A stretch of 12,122 nucleotides of DNA from Elusimicrobiaceae bacterium (GCA_017647245.1 JAGCKY010000073.1:1-12122); one strand, 5' to 3'. Shown: positions 1 through 7,470, numbered from the stretch's first letter. Notes: generated by a model from the letters alone, not told the origin. A program made the numbers and translations.

Positions 1-274
1 CACTTATGCCACCATTTACGATGGGAAATGGTTGGACGATAGCCCGTATGGCGTTATTCACCGCATTGCCCGCGACAGTACAGTAAAGGGCGTAGGCGAA
101 TATTGCCTTAATTGGTGTTACGAACAGTGCAAACACCTGCGTATTGATACGCACCCCGATAACAAAGTGATGCAAAATTTAGTATTACGACTGGGCTTTG
201 TGCATTGCGGTACGATTTACGTCGTGCAAGACCCAGCGCCGCGCCTTGCATTTGAAAAAACGCCGCTGTATTAG
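1..274 (+). CDS. GNAT family N-acetyltransferase, C-terminal part (5' end outside window)
   Basis: The open frame enters from the left edge (first full codon at base 2) and ends at TAG 272-274, giving about 90 residues. It has the second half of a GNAT fold: a basic and glycine-containing acetyl-CoA loop (STVKGVGEYCLNW), then a helix, then LRIDTHPDNKVMQ and the closing LGFVHCGTIYV strand. This end is typical of the large GNAT group whose members transfer acetyl from acetyl-CoA to small amines or to protein N-termini; the substrate cannot be read from the sequence. A TTG at base 32 is not the start, because the frame is open to the edge and upstream residues TYATIYDGKW also fit a GNAT strand. 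No terminator is visible after it; the next feature is a remnant on the opposite strand. Seen: motifs. Inferred: acetyltransferase activity. Confidence 0.85.
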   Translation, partial: TYATIYDGKWLDDSPYGVIHRIARDSTVKGVGEYCLNWCYEQCKHLRIDTHPDNKVMQNLVLRLGFVHCGTIYVVQDPAPRLAFEKTPLY

Positions 275-279
275 AGTTG

Positions 280-462
280 TTACGCACCGATAAAATAGCG
301 TGTATGCTTGATCCCTATTTTCTCAAGAATCTTTTTAATCAGTATGGCCGTGAATAAACTACCGAAAAATGCCACGATAAACAGTAAGCTTTTATAAATT
401 AGCCAATAACTAAAGTGGAAATTTTGAGCACTTAAATATACTTCCCAATGAACTAGCGGTTT
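280..462 (-). pseudogene. C-terminal remnant of a membrane protein, no start codon
   Basis: On the minus strand a 60-codon open stretch runs from just after an in-frame TAA (463-465) to a TAA at 280-282. It reads like a natural membrane-protein tail: KPLVHWEVYLSAQNF, then a hydrophobic helix (LIYKSLLFIVAFFGSLFTAI), then a basic end (LIKKILEKIGIKHTRYFIGA). There is no ATG, GTG or TTG upstream of the helix in this frame, so it cannot be an intact gene. A helix followed by a basic tail resembles the end of integral-membrane acyltransferases (acyltransferase-3 type), but the piece is too short to name a family. It lies directly downstream of the YjcF-like gene on the same strand, so it may be what survived when that gene or a deletion removed the rest. 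A chance open frame in AT-rich DNA is possible. Confidence 0.4.
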
Positions 463-476
463 TTAGCTGGCGGAAG

Positions 477-896
477 TTATAGGTTTTTGACCATGTTAAT
501 ATGAGGGCAATGTTGGTCCAAGTATATATCGCCCGATGCTTGATATCCCAACTTTTGATAAAAATCTTTTACTCTTATTTGTGCCGATAGTTCTATGCAT
601 GTTCCGCCGTCTTTTTTTATTTCCGCTTCGGCGTGCCGCATAATTTGGTAGCCCAAACTTTTGCCTCGGTATTGTTTCAGGACGGCTACTCTGCCGATAT
701 GATAATTGGGTCCGTCTTTAAAATAGCGACAAGTAGCAATCGCTTTCGTACCGTCGTATAAGACAAGATGCACGGCGCGTTTATCCGTTTCGTCAAATTC
801 TTCTTTAAATCCTTGTTCCGCCACAAAAACAACGGTACGCAAACGGATGATATCATCATTGAGGTGGGTAAATTTTTTATAAGAAAACTGTTCCAT
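477..896 (-). CDS. YjcF-like GNAT family acetyltransferase
   Basis: A complete 139-residue GNAT protein of the YjcF/ElaA-like group. Seen: the N-terminal RLRTVVFVAEQGF segment and acidic EEFDETD (residues about 20-38), then HLVLYDG, ATCRYF (54-59), the strand and acetyl-CoA loop IGRVAVLKQYRGKSLG (67-82), LSAQIRVKDFYQKLGY and the closing CPHINMVK. These follow the YjcF pattern closely; acetyl-CoA-dependent transfer is known for the fold, but the acceptor is unknown. The frame is open back to 1010, but the extension (residues LNKHIIEV...) overlaps the divergent lipoprotein gene and is not GNAT-like, so I start at the ATG at 894-896. That ATG has no Shine-Dalgarno site: a TATAAT box lies only six bases upstream (903-908 on the plus strand), which implies a leaderless mRNA. 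It is divergent from the gene at 974. Confidence 0.88.
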   Translation of the reverse strand: MEQFSYKKFTHLNDDIIRLRTVVFVAEQGFKEEFDETDKRAVHLVLYDGTKAIATCRYFKDGPNYHIGRVAVLKQYRGKSLGYQIMRHAEAEIKKDGGTCIELSAQIRVKDFYQKLGYQASGDIYLDQHCPHINMVKNL

Positions 897-902
897 AGGG
901 TC

Positions 903-908
903 ATTATA
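903..908 (-). promoter_or_regulatory. -10 box (TATAAT) placing transcription start at the ATG of the YjcF-like gene
   Basis: Reading the minus strand, TATAAT is followed by GACCCT and then the ATG at 896. A sigma70 promoter starts transcription about 6-8 bases after the -10 box, so the mRNA would begin at or within a base or two of the A of the start codon. A -35 box with the usual 17-bp spacing is poor (CAACTT). The same 77-bp intergenic space also holds the promoter of the divergent operon at 974, where TATAGT (947-952) and TAAAAT (952-957) are weak -10 candidates. Confidence 0.5.
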
Positions 909-973
909 CCAGATTGCTCCAGGTAAGTTGGGGGAATTAGACGCAATATAGTAAAATGAGGGAAGGAGAAAAT

Positions 974-1795
974 ATGAAAAAATTACTTCTATTATGTGTT
1001 TGTTTAACATTGCTGACTGCGTGTGCCACTCGGCCGGTACATCAGGATTTTACGCTACAAGGGGACCACGGAAAGTTGTCTGCCGTTTTGCAAACGCCAA
1101 AAGATAAAAAGACCTCTCCGCTTGTTATTATCATGCACGGCTTTAATGCCAGTAAAGATATGTATCTGCTAACCGATCTGGCTGTACAACTTAATGAACG
1201 CGGCATAGCCACATTACTTTTTGATTTTAACGGACACGGTGCCAGTGAAGGTTCTTTTTTGGATATGACTATCCCCAATGAATTAGAAGATGCGCGCCGC
1301 GTCTATGCGTATGCGGAAAAATTGCCGAAGGTGCAATCTATTTCCCTGACGGGACACTCCATGGGAGCCGTGGTAGCGGCGATGTTGGCCGGGGAATTAG
1401 GGCAAGAGAAAATAAAAACCATTGTCCTGATGTCACCCGCGCCGGAGCTGACGGAAGATACGGCCAGAGGGGATTTGTTTGGTGTGCGTTATGATACCAA
1501 ACATGTGCCGCAATATATCACATTGCCTAACGGATTAAAAGTAGGCCGTTCATTTTTATCTACTACGCCCGACGTAAAAATTTATGAAACAGCAAAACAC
1601 TACACGGGCCCGGTGCTTATAGTACATAGTGTAGATGATCAATTGGTGCCGTATGTGTATGGGGTTCAATTTAGTGAAATTTATACTAATGCGCACCTGG
1701 AAAAATTGCATGGGTTAGATCACAATTTCACACAAGATACCCCGGGCGTCAATAAAAAAATTGCTGATTATTTGGAAGCGCAACTTACGGATTAA
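974..1795 (+). CDS. Lipoprotein alpha/beta-hydrolase, feruloyl/cinnamoyl-esterase-like
   Basis: 273 residues. The start is the ATG at 974, preceded by AAGGAG five bases upstream; an in-frame ATG at 956 would only add MREGEN and lies in front of this ribosome site. Residues 1-17 are a lipoprotein signal (MKKLLLLC... with lipobox L14-T-A-C17), so the mature enzyme is lipid-anchored at C17. The body is an alpha/beta-hydrolase: oxyanion region HGF (55-57), DFNGHGASEG (84-93), nucleophile elbow GHSMG with S129, acid D222 in HSVDDQLVP and base H250 in GLDHNF, a complete triad. The order of motifs, including SPAPEL and the GPVLIVHSVDD strand, closely matches the bacterial feruloyl/cinnamoyl esterase group (Butyrivibrio Est1E type), which cleaves hydroxycinnamate esters; the exact ester is inferred. 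It is first of four + genes; the next start is 12 bases after its stop, with the AAAGGAG site overlapping the stop codon. Confidence 0.87.
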   Translation: MKKLLLLCVCLTLLTACATRPVHQDFTLQGDHGKLSAVLQTPKDKKTSPLVIIMHGFNASKDMYLLTDLAVQLNERGIATLLFDFNGHGASEGSFLDMTIPNELEDARRVYAYAEKLPKVQSISLTGHSMGAVVAAMLAGELGQEKIKTIVLMSPAPELTEDTARGDLFGVRYDTKHVPQYITLPNGLKVGRSFLSTTPDVKIYETAKHYTGPVLIVHSVDDQLVPYVYGVQFSEIYTNAHLEKLHGLDHNFTQDTPGVNKKIADYLEAQLTD

Positions 1796-1807
1796 AGGAG
1801 CTATTTT

Positions 1808-2845
1808 ATGACACGAAGCCGTACATATTCTTTCTTGTGGGTAGTTTTTATTACGTTGGTGGGTTTGGTTTCAACGGGCTGCACGCATCAACTTAAAAAA
1901 GATAGTCTTTCTCTTTGGAACGATAGTGCCCCGGCCAAACAAGCGCTTGTCAGTTATATGAAAATGATTACGGATAAAAAATCACCCGATTTTATTGCGC
2001 CTGAAGATCGTATTGCTGTGTTTGATTTAGACGGTACGCTCATACTGGAAACGGACCCGACATATTTTGATTGGGCATTGTTTGAGCACCGCGTATTAGA
2101 TGATGCCGGTTATCAACCGACACCGGAGCAACTGGCGGCGGCCAAGAACTCGCGCGAAAAAGGCATTTTCCCACCGCTTAATAACGATCGTGAGAAAATG
2201 GTTTCCGAAGCGTACCAAGGGCTTACTGTGCAGGAATTTTATGATTTTGTGCGCGAATTCATGAAAGAAGACCAACCCGGTTTTGAAGGGATGAAACGGG
2301 GGGATATTTTCTATAAACCGATGCTTGAAGTGGTGGAATATCTAGTCAAAAATAAATTTACGGTTTATATTTGTAGCGGTACAGACCGTTTGACCGTGCG
2401 TCCGCTGATTGAACAAAATATGCCTTATATTCCAAAGCGCCAAATCCTCGGCTCCGATAGTACGCTTGTGGCCAGCGGGCAAGGAAATCAGGACGGTCTT
2501 GAATATATCTTTGAAAAGGACGACGATGTGATTTTAGGCGGAAAAAACCTTGTTAAAAATTTACAGATGAATAAAGTATCGCTTATTGAGCGTGAAATCG
2601 GTGCGCAGCCGGTGTTGGCGTTCGGTAATACATTTAGTGATGCCAGTATGGTAAACTATACCATTTACAACAATAAATATAAGGCATTGGGCTTTATGTT
2701 GGAATGTGATGATTTGCAACGCGAGTACGGAAACATATCAAAAGCCGAAAAAATGCGCGAAGGATGTGAAAAATACGGTTGGATTTGTGTTTCCATGCGC
2801 AACGATTGGAAAACTATTTACGGCGACGGTATCAAACGTCGCTAA
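1808..2845 (+). CDS. HAD-superfamily phosphatase, predicted lipoprotein
   Basis: 345 residues, ATG 1808 with AAAGGAG about 7 bases upstream. Residues 1-25 form a signal peptide with a lipobox-like VSTGC (C25), so the protein should be exported and lipidated; Ser at -3 is a weaker lipobox position. HAD motifs are complete: motif I FDLDGT (nucleophile D73, acid/base D75), motif II ICSGTDR (S190), a likely motif III lysine (K256 in QMNKVSL), and motif IV AFGNTFSDASM (D278) for Mg2+. About 110 residues between motifs I and II form a helical C1-type cap, as in phosphoserine-phosphatase-like HADs. Known for the family: Mg2+-dependent phosphomonoester hydrolysis. Inferred: an extracytoplasmic phosphatase that frees phosphate from a substrate related to that of the upstream esterase. 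Substrate unknown. Sixteen bases separate it from the nitroreductase gene. Confidence 0.85.
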   Translation: MTRSRTYSFLWVVFITLVGLVSTGCTHQLKKDSLSLWNDSAPAKQALVSYMKMITDKKSPDFIAPEDRIAVFDLDGTLILETDPTYFDWALFEHRVLDDAGYQPTPEQLAAAKNSREKGIFPPLNNDREKMVSEAYQGLTVQEFYDFVREFMKEDQPGFEGMKRGDIFYKPMLEVVEYLVKNKFTVYICSGTDRLTVRPLIEQNMPYIPKRQILGSDSTLVASGQGNQDGLEYIFEKDDDVILGGKNLVKNLQMNKVSLIEREIGAQPVLAFGNTFSDASMVNYTIYNNKYKALGFMLECDDLQREYGNISKAEKMREGCEKYGWICVSMRNDWKTIYGDGIKRR

Positions 2846-2861
2846 GAGCGAGGTATATTAT

Positions 2862-3482
2862 ATGGAATTCTATGAAACAATTAAAAGAAGAAAAACCTGC
2901 CGCGACTGGCAAAATAAAAAAGTATCTTTGGCGGCTATCAAAAGAATTGTGCAGGCAGGATTAAAAGCCCCTTCTCATAACCACATGCGCGAGTGGGAAT
3001 TCATTGTCCTGCGTACTCCCGAAGAAAAAATAAAAGCGTTGCGATTTACCAAAGAATTTTTGGAAAAACTGGATAAGCAGATTTGTTTTCAGAATATGCC
3101 GGATAAAACGATTGAGCAGAAAATGTATAAATATGCCATGCCTCGTGAATATTCTATGTTATTTGACGCTCCTTATGTAATTATCCCGCTATTTAAAAGT
3201 AATGGTTTGCGCGCACAATCTGTATATGAATTAAATGATTTTGCGAGTATCTGGTGTGTAATGGAAAATATATTCCTAGCGGCTACTGCAGAAGGATTGG
3301 GCTGTTCATTAAGTGTACCTATGGATAAAGAGGAAGAAAACAATGTGCGCAATACATTGGGCGTTCCCGCCAACTATCTTATGACTGCCTATATTGGCAT
3401 TGGATACCCAGATCCCAAAGCCAAGGATGTGGAACAATATCATTATACTGCTGAGGAAAAAATTCATTTCGGCAAATGGTAG
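2862..3482 (+). CDS. Nitroreductase family protein (FMN-dependent oxidoreductase)
   Basis: 206 residues. The frame is open upstream to 2706 inside the HAD gene, but the natural start is the ATG at 2862, just after the HAD stop and with AGCGAGG about 8 bases before it. Seen: the N-terminal nitroreductase pattern FYETIKRRKTCRDW (3-16) with the FMN-phosphate-binding arginine/lysine cluster, AGLKAPSHNHMREWEFIVL (32-50) equal to the family's APS..N.QPW block, and the C-terminal GLGCSLSVP and AYIGIGYPDP segments. The family reduces nitro-aromatics, quinones or other electrophiles with NAD(P)H through FMN as a homodimer in the cytosol. The substrate is not evident. Its last seven bases overlap a possible ATG of the next gene, so the two are very likely co-transcribed. 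There is no ferredoxin or other added domain. Confidence 0.88.
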   Translation: MEFYETIKRRKTCRDWQNKKVSLAAIKRIVQAGLKAPSHNHMREWEFIVLRTPEEKIKALRFTKEFLEKLDKQICFQNMPDKTIEQKMYKYAMPREYSMLFDAPYVIIPLFKSNGLRAQSVYELNDFASIWCVMENIFLAATAEGLGCSLSVPMDKEEENNVRNTLGVPANYLMTAYIGIGYPDPKAKDVEQYHYTAEEKIHFGKW

Positions 3483-3496
3483 AAAAAAGAGGGAAT

Positions 3497-4039
3497 ATGC
3501 GAAAAGGAAAATTGGAAAAAGCATTTACGTATTTGGAATCTGGTGCGGTCTTGTTGGTTACCACTCACGACGGGAAAAAAGACAATGTGATGACTATTTC
3601 GTGGCAGATGGTGGCGGATTTTACGCCGCGCATTGTGATTTGCAGCGGCAGCTGGAATGAGTCTTTTGAAACGATTTTGCGCACCAAACAATGTACTTTA
3701 TGCGTGCCGGCAGTAGATATGCTGGACCAAGTAGTAGGTATCGGTACGGTGCATGCGTCTGAATGTGATAAATTCAAACATTTTCGTCTTAAAAAACAAA
3801 AACCTGCCAAAGTAAAAGCCCCGCTGATTGCAGATTGTCTGGCCGCTGTAGAATGTAAACTGGTAGATTATGTGAAAGAGCATGATTTGCTGATTTTAAA
3901 GGGCGTACAATTATGGGAAAACCCGCTTAAAAAAGAGCGCCGCGTCATTCATGCCAACGGCGACGGAACTTTCTTTGCAGACGGTAAATTTTATAACCGC
4001 AGAAAAGAAATGCGCAGCCGCTTGCCGGAAGGTGTGTAA
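3497..4039 (+). CDS. Flavin reductase-like FMN-binding protein
   Basis: 180 residues of the flavin-reductase-like split-barrel family. The first in-frame ATG is 3476, overlapping the nitroreductase stop, but it has no nearby ribosome site; the ATG at 3497 follows AGAGGG by three to four bases and gives MRKGKLEKAF, where homology-like sequence begins. Seen: SGAVLLVTT, NVMTISWQMVADFTPRIVICS (30-50, the FMN-binding block), the SF(E)TI...CTLCVPAVDMLDQV stretch, and GTVHASECDKF, the usual 'G..S..DKF' motif. Members bind FMN and reduce free flavin or act as small oxidoreductases in the cytosol. It is the last gene of the 974-4039 cluster; pairing with a nitroreductase suggests a shared flavin-redox task, which is inference. 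CxxC at 'CTLC' is noted but no metal site is evident. No hairpin terminator is seen in the 26 bases before the convergent gene. Confidence 0.83.
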   Translation: MRKGKLEKAFTYLESGAVLLVTTHDGKKDNVMTISWQMVADFTPRIVICSGSWNESFETILRTKQCTLCVPAVDMLDQVVGIGTVHASECDKFKHFRLKKQKPAKVKAPLIADCLAAVECKLVDYVKEHDLLILKGVQLWENPLKKERRVIHANGDGTFFADGKFYNRRKEMRSRLPEGV

Positions 4040-4065
4040 AGATTGTAAGAGGGGTTATTGCGCGT

Positions 4066-4647
4066 TTAGTGTATTTTGTCTTCTGTAATATATTTAATCA
4101 CGCGGGCCGGATTGCCTACGGCCACTGCATTTTCCGGAACGCTTTTTACTACTATGCTTCCCGCACCAATAACCGCATTGTCTGCGATAGTTACTCCGGG
4201 CAGAATGGTACAACTGGCTCCTATCCATACGTTTTTGCCGATTTTTACTGGCTTAGGGGCGGCATCATGGCGGGTTTTAGGATTTAAGTCGTGATTGAGC
4301 GTAACAATAGTTACGCCTTGTCCAATCAGAGAGCCATCGCCAATTTCAATTCCACCATTATCTTGGAAACGGCAACAAGCGTTGATAAAAATGTTCTTGC
4401 CCAGTTTTGTATTTTTCCCAAATTCGGTATAGAAGGGGGGGACCAGGATACAACTTTCATCTATTTTGCTGGCTGTTAATTTGGAAAAAAGTTCGCGCAC
4501 TTCGGCAAATGTATGATAGTGGTTATTCATTTCCATCGTGATTTGACGTGCTTCTTCGGCATATTCGGCAAATGCCTGTAATAACTCAGTTCCCATTTCC
4601 ATGCGGGCCCCTTTTTGCATAAGTTCTCTGATTTTTTCTATTTCCAT
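4066..4647 (-). CDS. Sugar O-acetyltransferase (maltose/galactoside acetyltransferase-like, hexapeptide repeat)
   Basis: 193 residues with the layout of the Maa/LacA/NodL group: an N-terminal helical Mac-like segment (about 1-58), the family block CILVPPFYTEFGKNTKLGKN (66-85), and a left-handed beta-helix of hexapeptide repeats (IEIGDGSLIGQGV, VKIGKNVWIGASCTILPGVTIADNAVIGAGSIV). The catalytic histidine is H119 in VTLNHDLNP, and NPARVIKYI closes the domain. The family acetylates sugar hydroxyls with acetyl-CoA as a trimer; the acceptor here is unknown. The ATG at 4647 lacks a good Shine-Dalgarno site. A TATAAT (4680-4685, minus strand) gives a leader of about 26 bases. It converges on the flavin reductase gene and is divergent from the CDF gene at 4832, with no operon partner. 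Confidence 0.9.
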   Translation of the reverse strand: MEIEKIRELMQKGARMEMGTELLQAFAEYAEEARQITMEMNNHYHTFAEVRELFSKLTASKIDESCILVPPFYTEFGKNTKLGKNIFINACCRFQDNGGIEIGDGSLIGQGVTIVTLNHDLNPKTRHDAAPKPVKIGKNVWIGASCTILPGVTIADNAVIGAGSIVVKSVPENAVAVGNPARVIKYITEDKIH

Positions 4648-4679
4648 AATTATTAGTTCACTTGTATATGTCTAATTCC

Positions 4680-4685
4680 ATTATA
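4680..4685 (-). promoter_or_regulatory. -10 box (TATAAT) for the sugar O-acetyltransferase gene
   Basis: On the minus strand TATAAT lies 32 bases before the ATG at 4647. A TTGAAC occurs 11 bases further upstream, too close to be a standard -35, so -35 recognition is weak. The rest of the 184-base divergent space (4648-4831) holds the leader of the CDF gene; I see no riboswitch-like fold in it. Confidence 0.4.
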
Positions 4686-4831
4686 TAACTTATAGTGTTC
4701 AAAACGGGAGGTCATTTTGAGAAGTTTACCTTTTTGCTCTCGTAGGAAAAAAGTGGGACAGTTGCTAAAACAGATATCCGCGCAAAGTGGTAAAATATTT
4801 CTAAGATATATTTACCAAGTTAGAGGAAACT

Positions 4832-5968
4832 ATGGAAGAAATACAAGATATGCGCGCTTTAGCCGCCAACAGAGAAAAAATTATTGTAAAGACCAGTATC
4901 GTCGGTATTGTGACCAACATACTGCTTGCCGCTTTTAAGGCCACAGTGGGATTTTTGTCCAACTCCATCGCCATTATTTTGGACGCGGTCAATAACCTAT
5001 CTGACGCGCTTTCTTCCGTCATTACGATTATCGGCGCTAAGCTGGCAGGCAAACAGCCCGATAAAAAACATCCGCTCGGTCATGGGCGTATAGAATATTT
5101 GAGCTCTATGCTCGTTTCTGCGCTTGTGTTGTACGCGGGTATTACGGCGCTGATAGAATCTGTCAAAAAAATTATCCACCCCGAAGAAGCTAGTTATTCT
5201 CTGCTGACGCTGATTATTTTGGTAGTGGCGATTATCGTTAAACTTGTGCTTGGCAAATATGTCAAAACAAAAGGAGAACAAGTCAATTCCGGTGCCCTGA
5301 TTGCGTCGGGTTCGGATGCGTCTTTTGATGCGATTTTGTCTGCCTCCGTGCTTGCCTGTGCGCTGTTGCATTTGTGGTGTCATCTCTCTTTGGAAGCGTA
5401 TGTGAGTGTAGCGATTTCTATCGTAATTATCAAAGCCGGTATCGGCATGCTGCAAGAGACACTTCACGATATTTTAGGCCAGCGCCCCGAGGCGGAACTC
5501 GTGAAACGAATCAAAGAAATCATCCAAGCAGAGCCGCTGGTACATGGGGTGTATGATTTGCTGATTAACAATTACGGTCCGAATAAAAATTATGCCTCTT
5601 TGCATGTAGAACTGGACGATACGCTTACGGTCGCGCAAGTGGACGAATTAACCCGTAAAATAGAAAATGAAGTGTTTCATAAAACAGGTATTATTCTGAC
5701 GGGCGTAGGCGTGTATGCCTACAACACCAGCAACGAAGAAATCGCGCATATTCGCAACACCATACAGGAAATGGTCCTCTCGCACGACTGGGCTTTGCAG
5801 ATGCATGGCTTTTATGCAGACATCGCCAAGAAAAAACTGCAGTTTGATGTGGTTCTCAGTTTTGATGTGGAGCGCCAAGAAGCCATAGGCACATTAACCC
5901 AGGAAGTGCAAGCCAAGTTCCCGAGTTATGTTGTTCAAATCACGCCTGATGTGGATTTAGCAGATTAG
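4832..5968 (+). CDS. Cation diffusion facilitator (CDF) metal efflux transporter, probable Mn-type, with extra C-terminal domain
   Basis: 378 residues; ATG 4832 follows TTAGAGGA. It has the CDF architecture: about six membrane helices (residues 17-205), the TM2 signature LDAVNNLSDALSS, the KHPLGHGRIEY loop (79-89), and TM5 SDASFDAILSAS. The four metal-site positions read N54, D58 (TM2) and D162, D166 (TM5), that is NxxxD/DxxxD rather than the HxxxD/HxxxD of zinc exporters; Asn/Asp-type sites are associated with manganese exporters such as streptococcal MntE (from memory), so Mn2+ efflux by proton antiport at the inner membrane is the preferred inference. A first ZT-dimer-like domain covers about 210-292 and a second, weaker beta-alpha-beta segment about 296-378, making the protein longer than the usual 290-310. 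CstA-like gene follows after 50 bases, same strand. Confidence 0.88.
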   Translation: MEEIQDMRALAANREKIIVKTSIVGIVTNILLAAFKATVGFLSNSIAIILDAVNNLSDALSSVITIIGAKLAGKQPDKKHPLGHGRIEYLSSMLVSALVLYAGITALIESVKKIIHPEEASYSLLTLIILVVAIIVKLVLGKYVKTKGEQVNSGALIASGSDASFDAILSASVLACALLHLWCHLSLEAYVSVAISIVIIKAGIGMLQETLHDILGQRPEAELVKRIKEIIQAEPLVHGVYDLLINNYGPNKNYASLHVELDDTLTVAQVDELTRKIENEVFHKTGIILTGVGVYAYNTSNEEIAHIRNTIQEMVLSHDWALQMHGFYADIAKKKLQFDVVLSFDVERQEAIGTLTQEVQAKFPSYVVQITPDVDLAD

Positions 5969-6018
5969 GACTTTAATTACAGCAGCTTAAAAATTGTAAA
6001 ATAAATCAGGGATGATTT

Positions 6019-7470
6019 ATGATTAGTTTTTTTACTTGCTTAGCCCTACTTATCCTTTCTTATTTCACATATGCTAAATATGTGGAACATATTTTCGGCC
6101 CCACGAAAGCCAAAACATCGGCCGTGCGCTTAGCCAATGGGGTGGATTATGTGCCGATGCCTCTTTGGAGAATGGCGTTGGTACAACTGTTAAACATCGC
6201 GGGATTGGGACCGGTGTTCGGGGCGATTTCCGGCGCGTTGTGGGGGCCGAGCGTATTTTTGTGGATTACGTTAGGCACTATTTTTGCGGGAGCTGTGCAT
6301 GATTTTGCTTGCGGTTTCTTATCGCTTCGTCACGACGGGCAATCTATCGCGGAAGTGACGGGCGTTTATTTGGGTCCGAGAATCAAAGACTGTATGCGCG
6401 TTTTCAGCGTGATTTTACTGGTTATGGTGGGAACGGTGTTTGCGGTAGGACCTGCTAATTTGCTGGTGTTTTTATTCAAAGGTCATGTGGCAATAGACAG
6501 CATTTTTACCAATGCGTACTTTTGGCTTACCCTGATTTTCTTGTATTATTTCTTGGCGACGTTTCTTCCTATTGATAAAATTATCGGGCGGTTTTATCCA
6601 TTATTTGGGATTTGTTTGCTATTGATGGCGGTGGGAGTGTGTGGGGGGCTGTTTATGCAGGGATACCGTATCCCTGAGATTACTTTTCACAATTTGCACC
6701 CTTCTCACTTGCCCGTTTGGCCACTTATGTTTGTGACGGTGGCCTGTGGAGCGATATCTGGGTTTCATGCCACGCAATCGCCGTTAATGGCGCGCTGTAT
6801 CACCAGTGAATATCAATCCCGTCAAGTGTTTGCCGGCGCGATGATAATGGAGGGAATTATTGCGCTTATTTGGGCGGCGGCCGGTTGCGCCGTTTATGAA
6901 AAAACAGGCGGACTGATGACCGGTTTGCAAGATATGTTGGCCCATAGCGGGCAGGCAGGCGCGGTGTATGATATTTGCTTAAAAACAATCGGCCCTTTGA
7001 AGTGGAACGGTATTTCTTTCGGACTTTTGTTTGTGATGATTGGCGTTATTATCTGTCCGATTACATCGGGAGATACAGCTTTTCGTGCTTCGCGGTTGGT
7101 GCTGGCCGACTGGTTCAAAATAGACCAGAAACCCTTTCTGAAACGCTTGCGGCTGAGTATCCCTTTGCTACTGGCGGGCGTCATCATCAGCCAACTGCCC
7201 TATGATGTCATTTGGCGTTATTTCAGTTGGTCTAACCAAACATTGGCGATGATTGTATTATGGACCGCAACGGTTTATTTATACCGGAAAAAACGGAACT
7301 ATTTTCTGGCGCTTGTGCCGGCTGTTTTTATGACGGCGGTCAGCGGAACTTACTTTTTAATAGCACCGGAGTGCTTACACTTGCCGGCGATACTAGCGTG
7401 GCCTGCGGGGCTTGTGCTAACCGGCATAATTACTACATACTTTTTGATAACTATGAAAAAAGAGAAGTAA
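6019..7470 (+). CDS. cstA: Carbon starvation protein CstA family transporter (short form)
   Basis: 483 residues, ATG 6019 preceded by CAGGGA; an ATG at 6012 is out of frame and stops at once. Seen: the CstA N-terminal block GLGPVFGAISGALWGP followed by AGAVHDFACGFLSLRHDGQSIAEV, many hydrophobic helices (about 12-13), and the ATQSPLMARC and SGDTAFRASRLVLADW segments that are strongly conserved in the family. Enterobacterial CstA and BtsT are about 700 residues and import peptides or pyruvate; this shorter form lacks the extra C-terminal helices and is common in anaerobes, where the substrate is less clear. It sits in the inner membrane. The small YbdD-type companion gene found after cstA in enterics is absent. 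A TAAAAT at about 5998-6003 could be a -10 box, so it may be transcribed separately from the CDF gene 50 bases upstream. Confidence 0.9.
   Translation: MISFFTCLALLILSYFTYAKYVEHIFGPTKAKTSAVRLANGVDYVPMPLWRMALVQLLNIAGLGPVFGAISGALWGPSVFLWITLGTIFAGAVHDFACGFLSLRHDGQSIAEVTGVYLGPRIKDCMRVFSVILLVMVGTVFAVGPANLLVFLFKGHVAIDSIFTNAYFWLTLIFLYYFLATFLPIDKIIGRFYPLFGICLLLMAVGVCGGLFMQGYRIPEITFHNLHPSHLPVWPLMFVTVACGAISGFHATQSPLMARCITSEYQSRQVFAGAMIMEGIIALIWAAAGCAVYEKTGGLMTGLQDMLAHSGQAGAVYDICLKTIGPLKWNGISFGLLFVMIGVIICPITSGDTAFRASRLVLADWFKIDQKPFLKRLRLSIPLLLAGVIISQLPYDVIWRYFSWSNQTLAMIVLWTATVYLYRKKRNYFLALVPAVFMTAVSGTYFLIAPECLHLPAILAWPAGLVLTGIITTYFLITMKKEK

Noticed and set aside
956..973. Upstream ATG of the lipoprotein hydrolase gene
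   Set aside because: It would add MREGEN in front of a clean lipoprotein signal peptide and would use up the AAGGAG site, which is ideally placed for the ATG at 974.
4648..4831. yybP-ykoY manganese riboswitch before the probable Mn exporter
   Set aside because: I looked for the conserved GGGGAGUA-type and second-loop segments of this riboswitch and did not find them; no long T-tailed hairpin precedes the gene.
4717..4938. Plus-strand frame starting at TTG after GGGAGG, as a leader peptide or upstream gene of the CDF
   Set aside because: It runs into the CDF gene in another frame, its protein is rich in Arg/Lys/Tyr without a recognisable pattern, and the CDF has its own AGAGGA site. The good-looking GGGAGG is probably chance.
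4997..5467. 156-codon minus-strand frame inside the CDF gene
   Set aside because: Antisense shadow: rich in Arg, Asn and His, without motifs, and the plus-strand CDF is certain.
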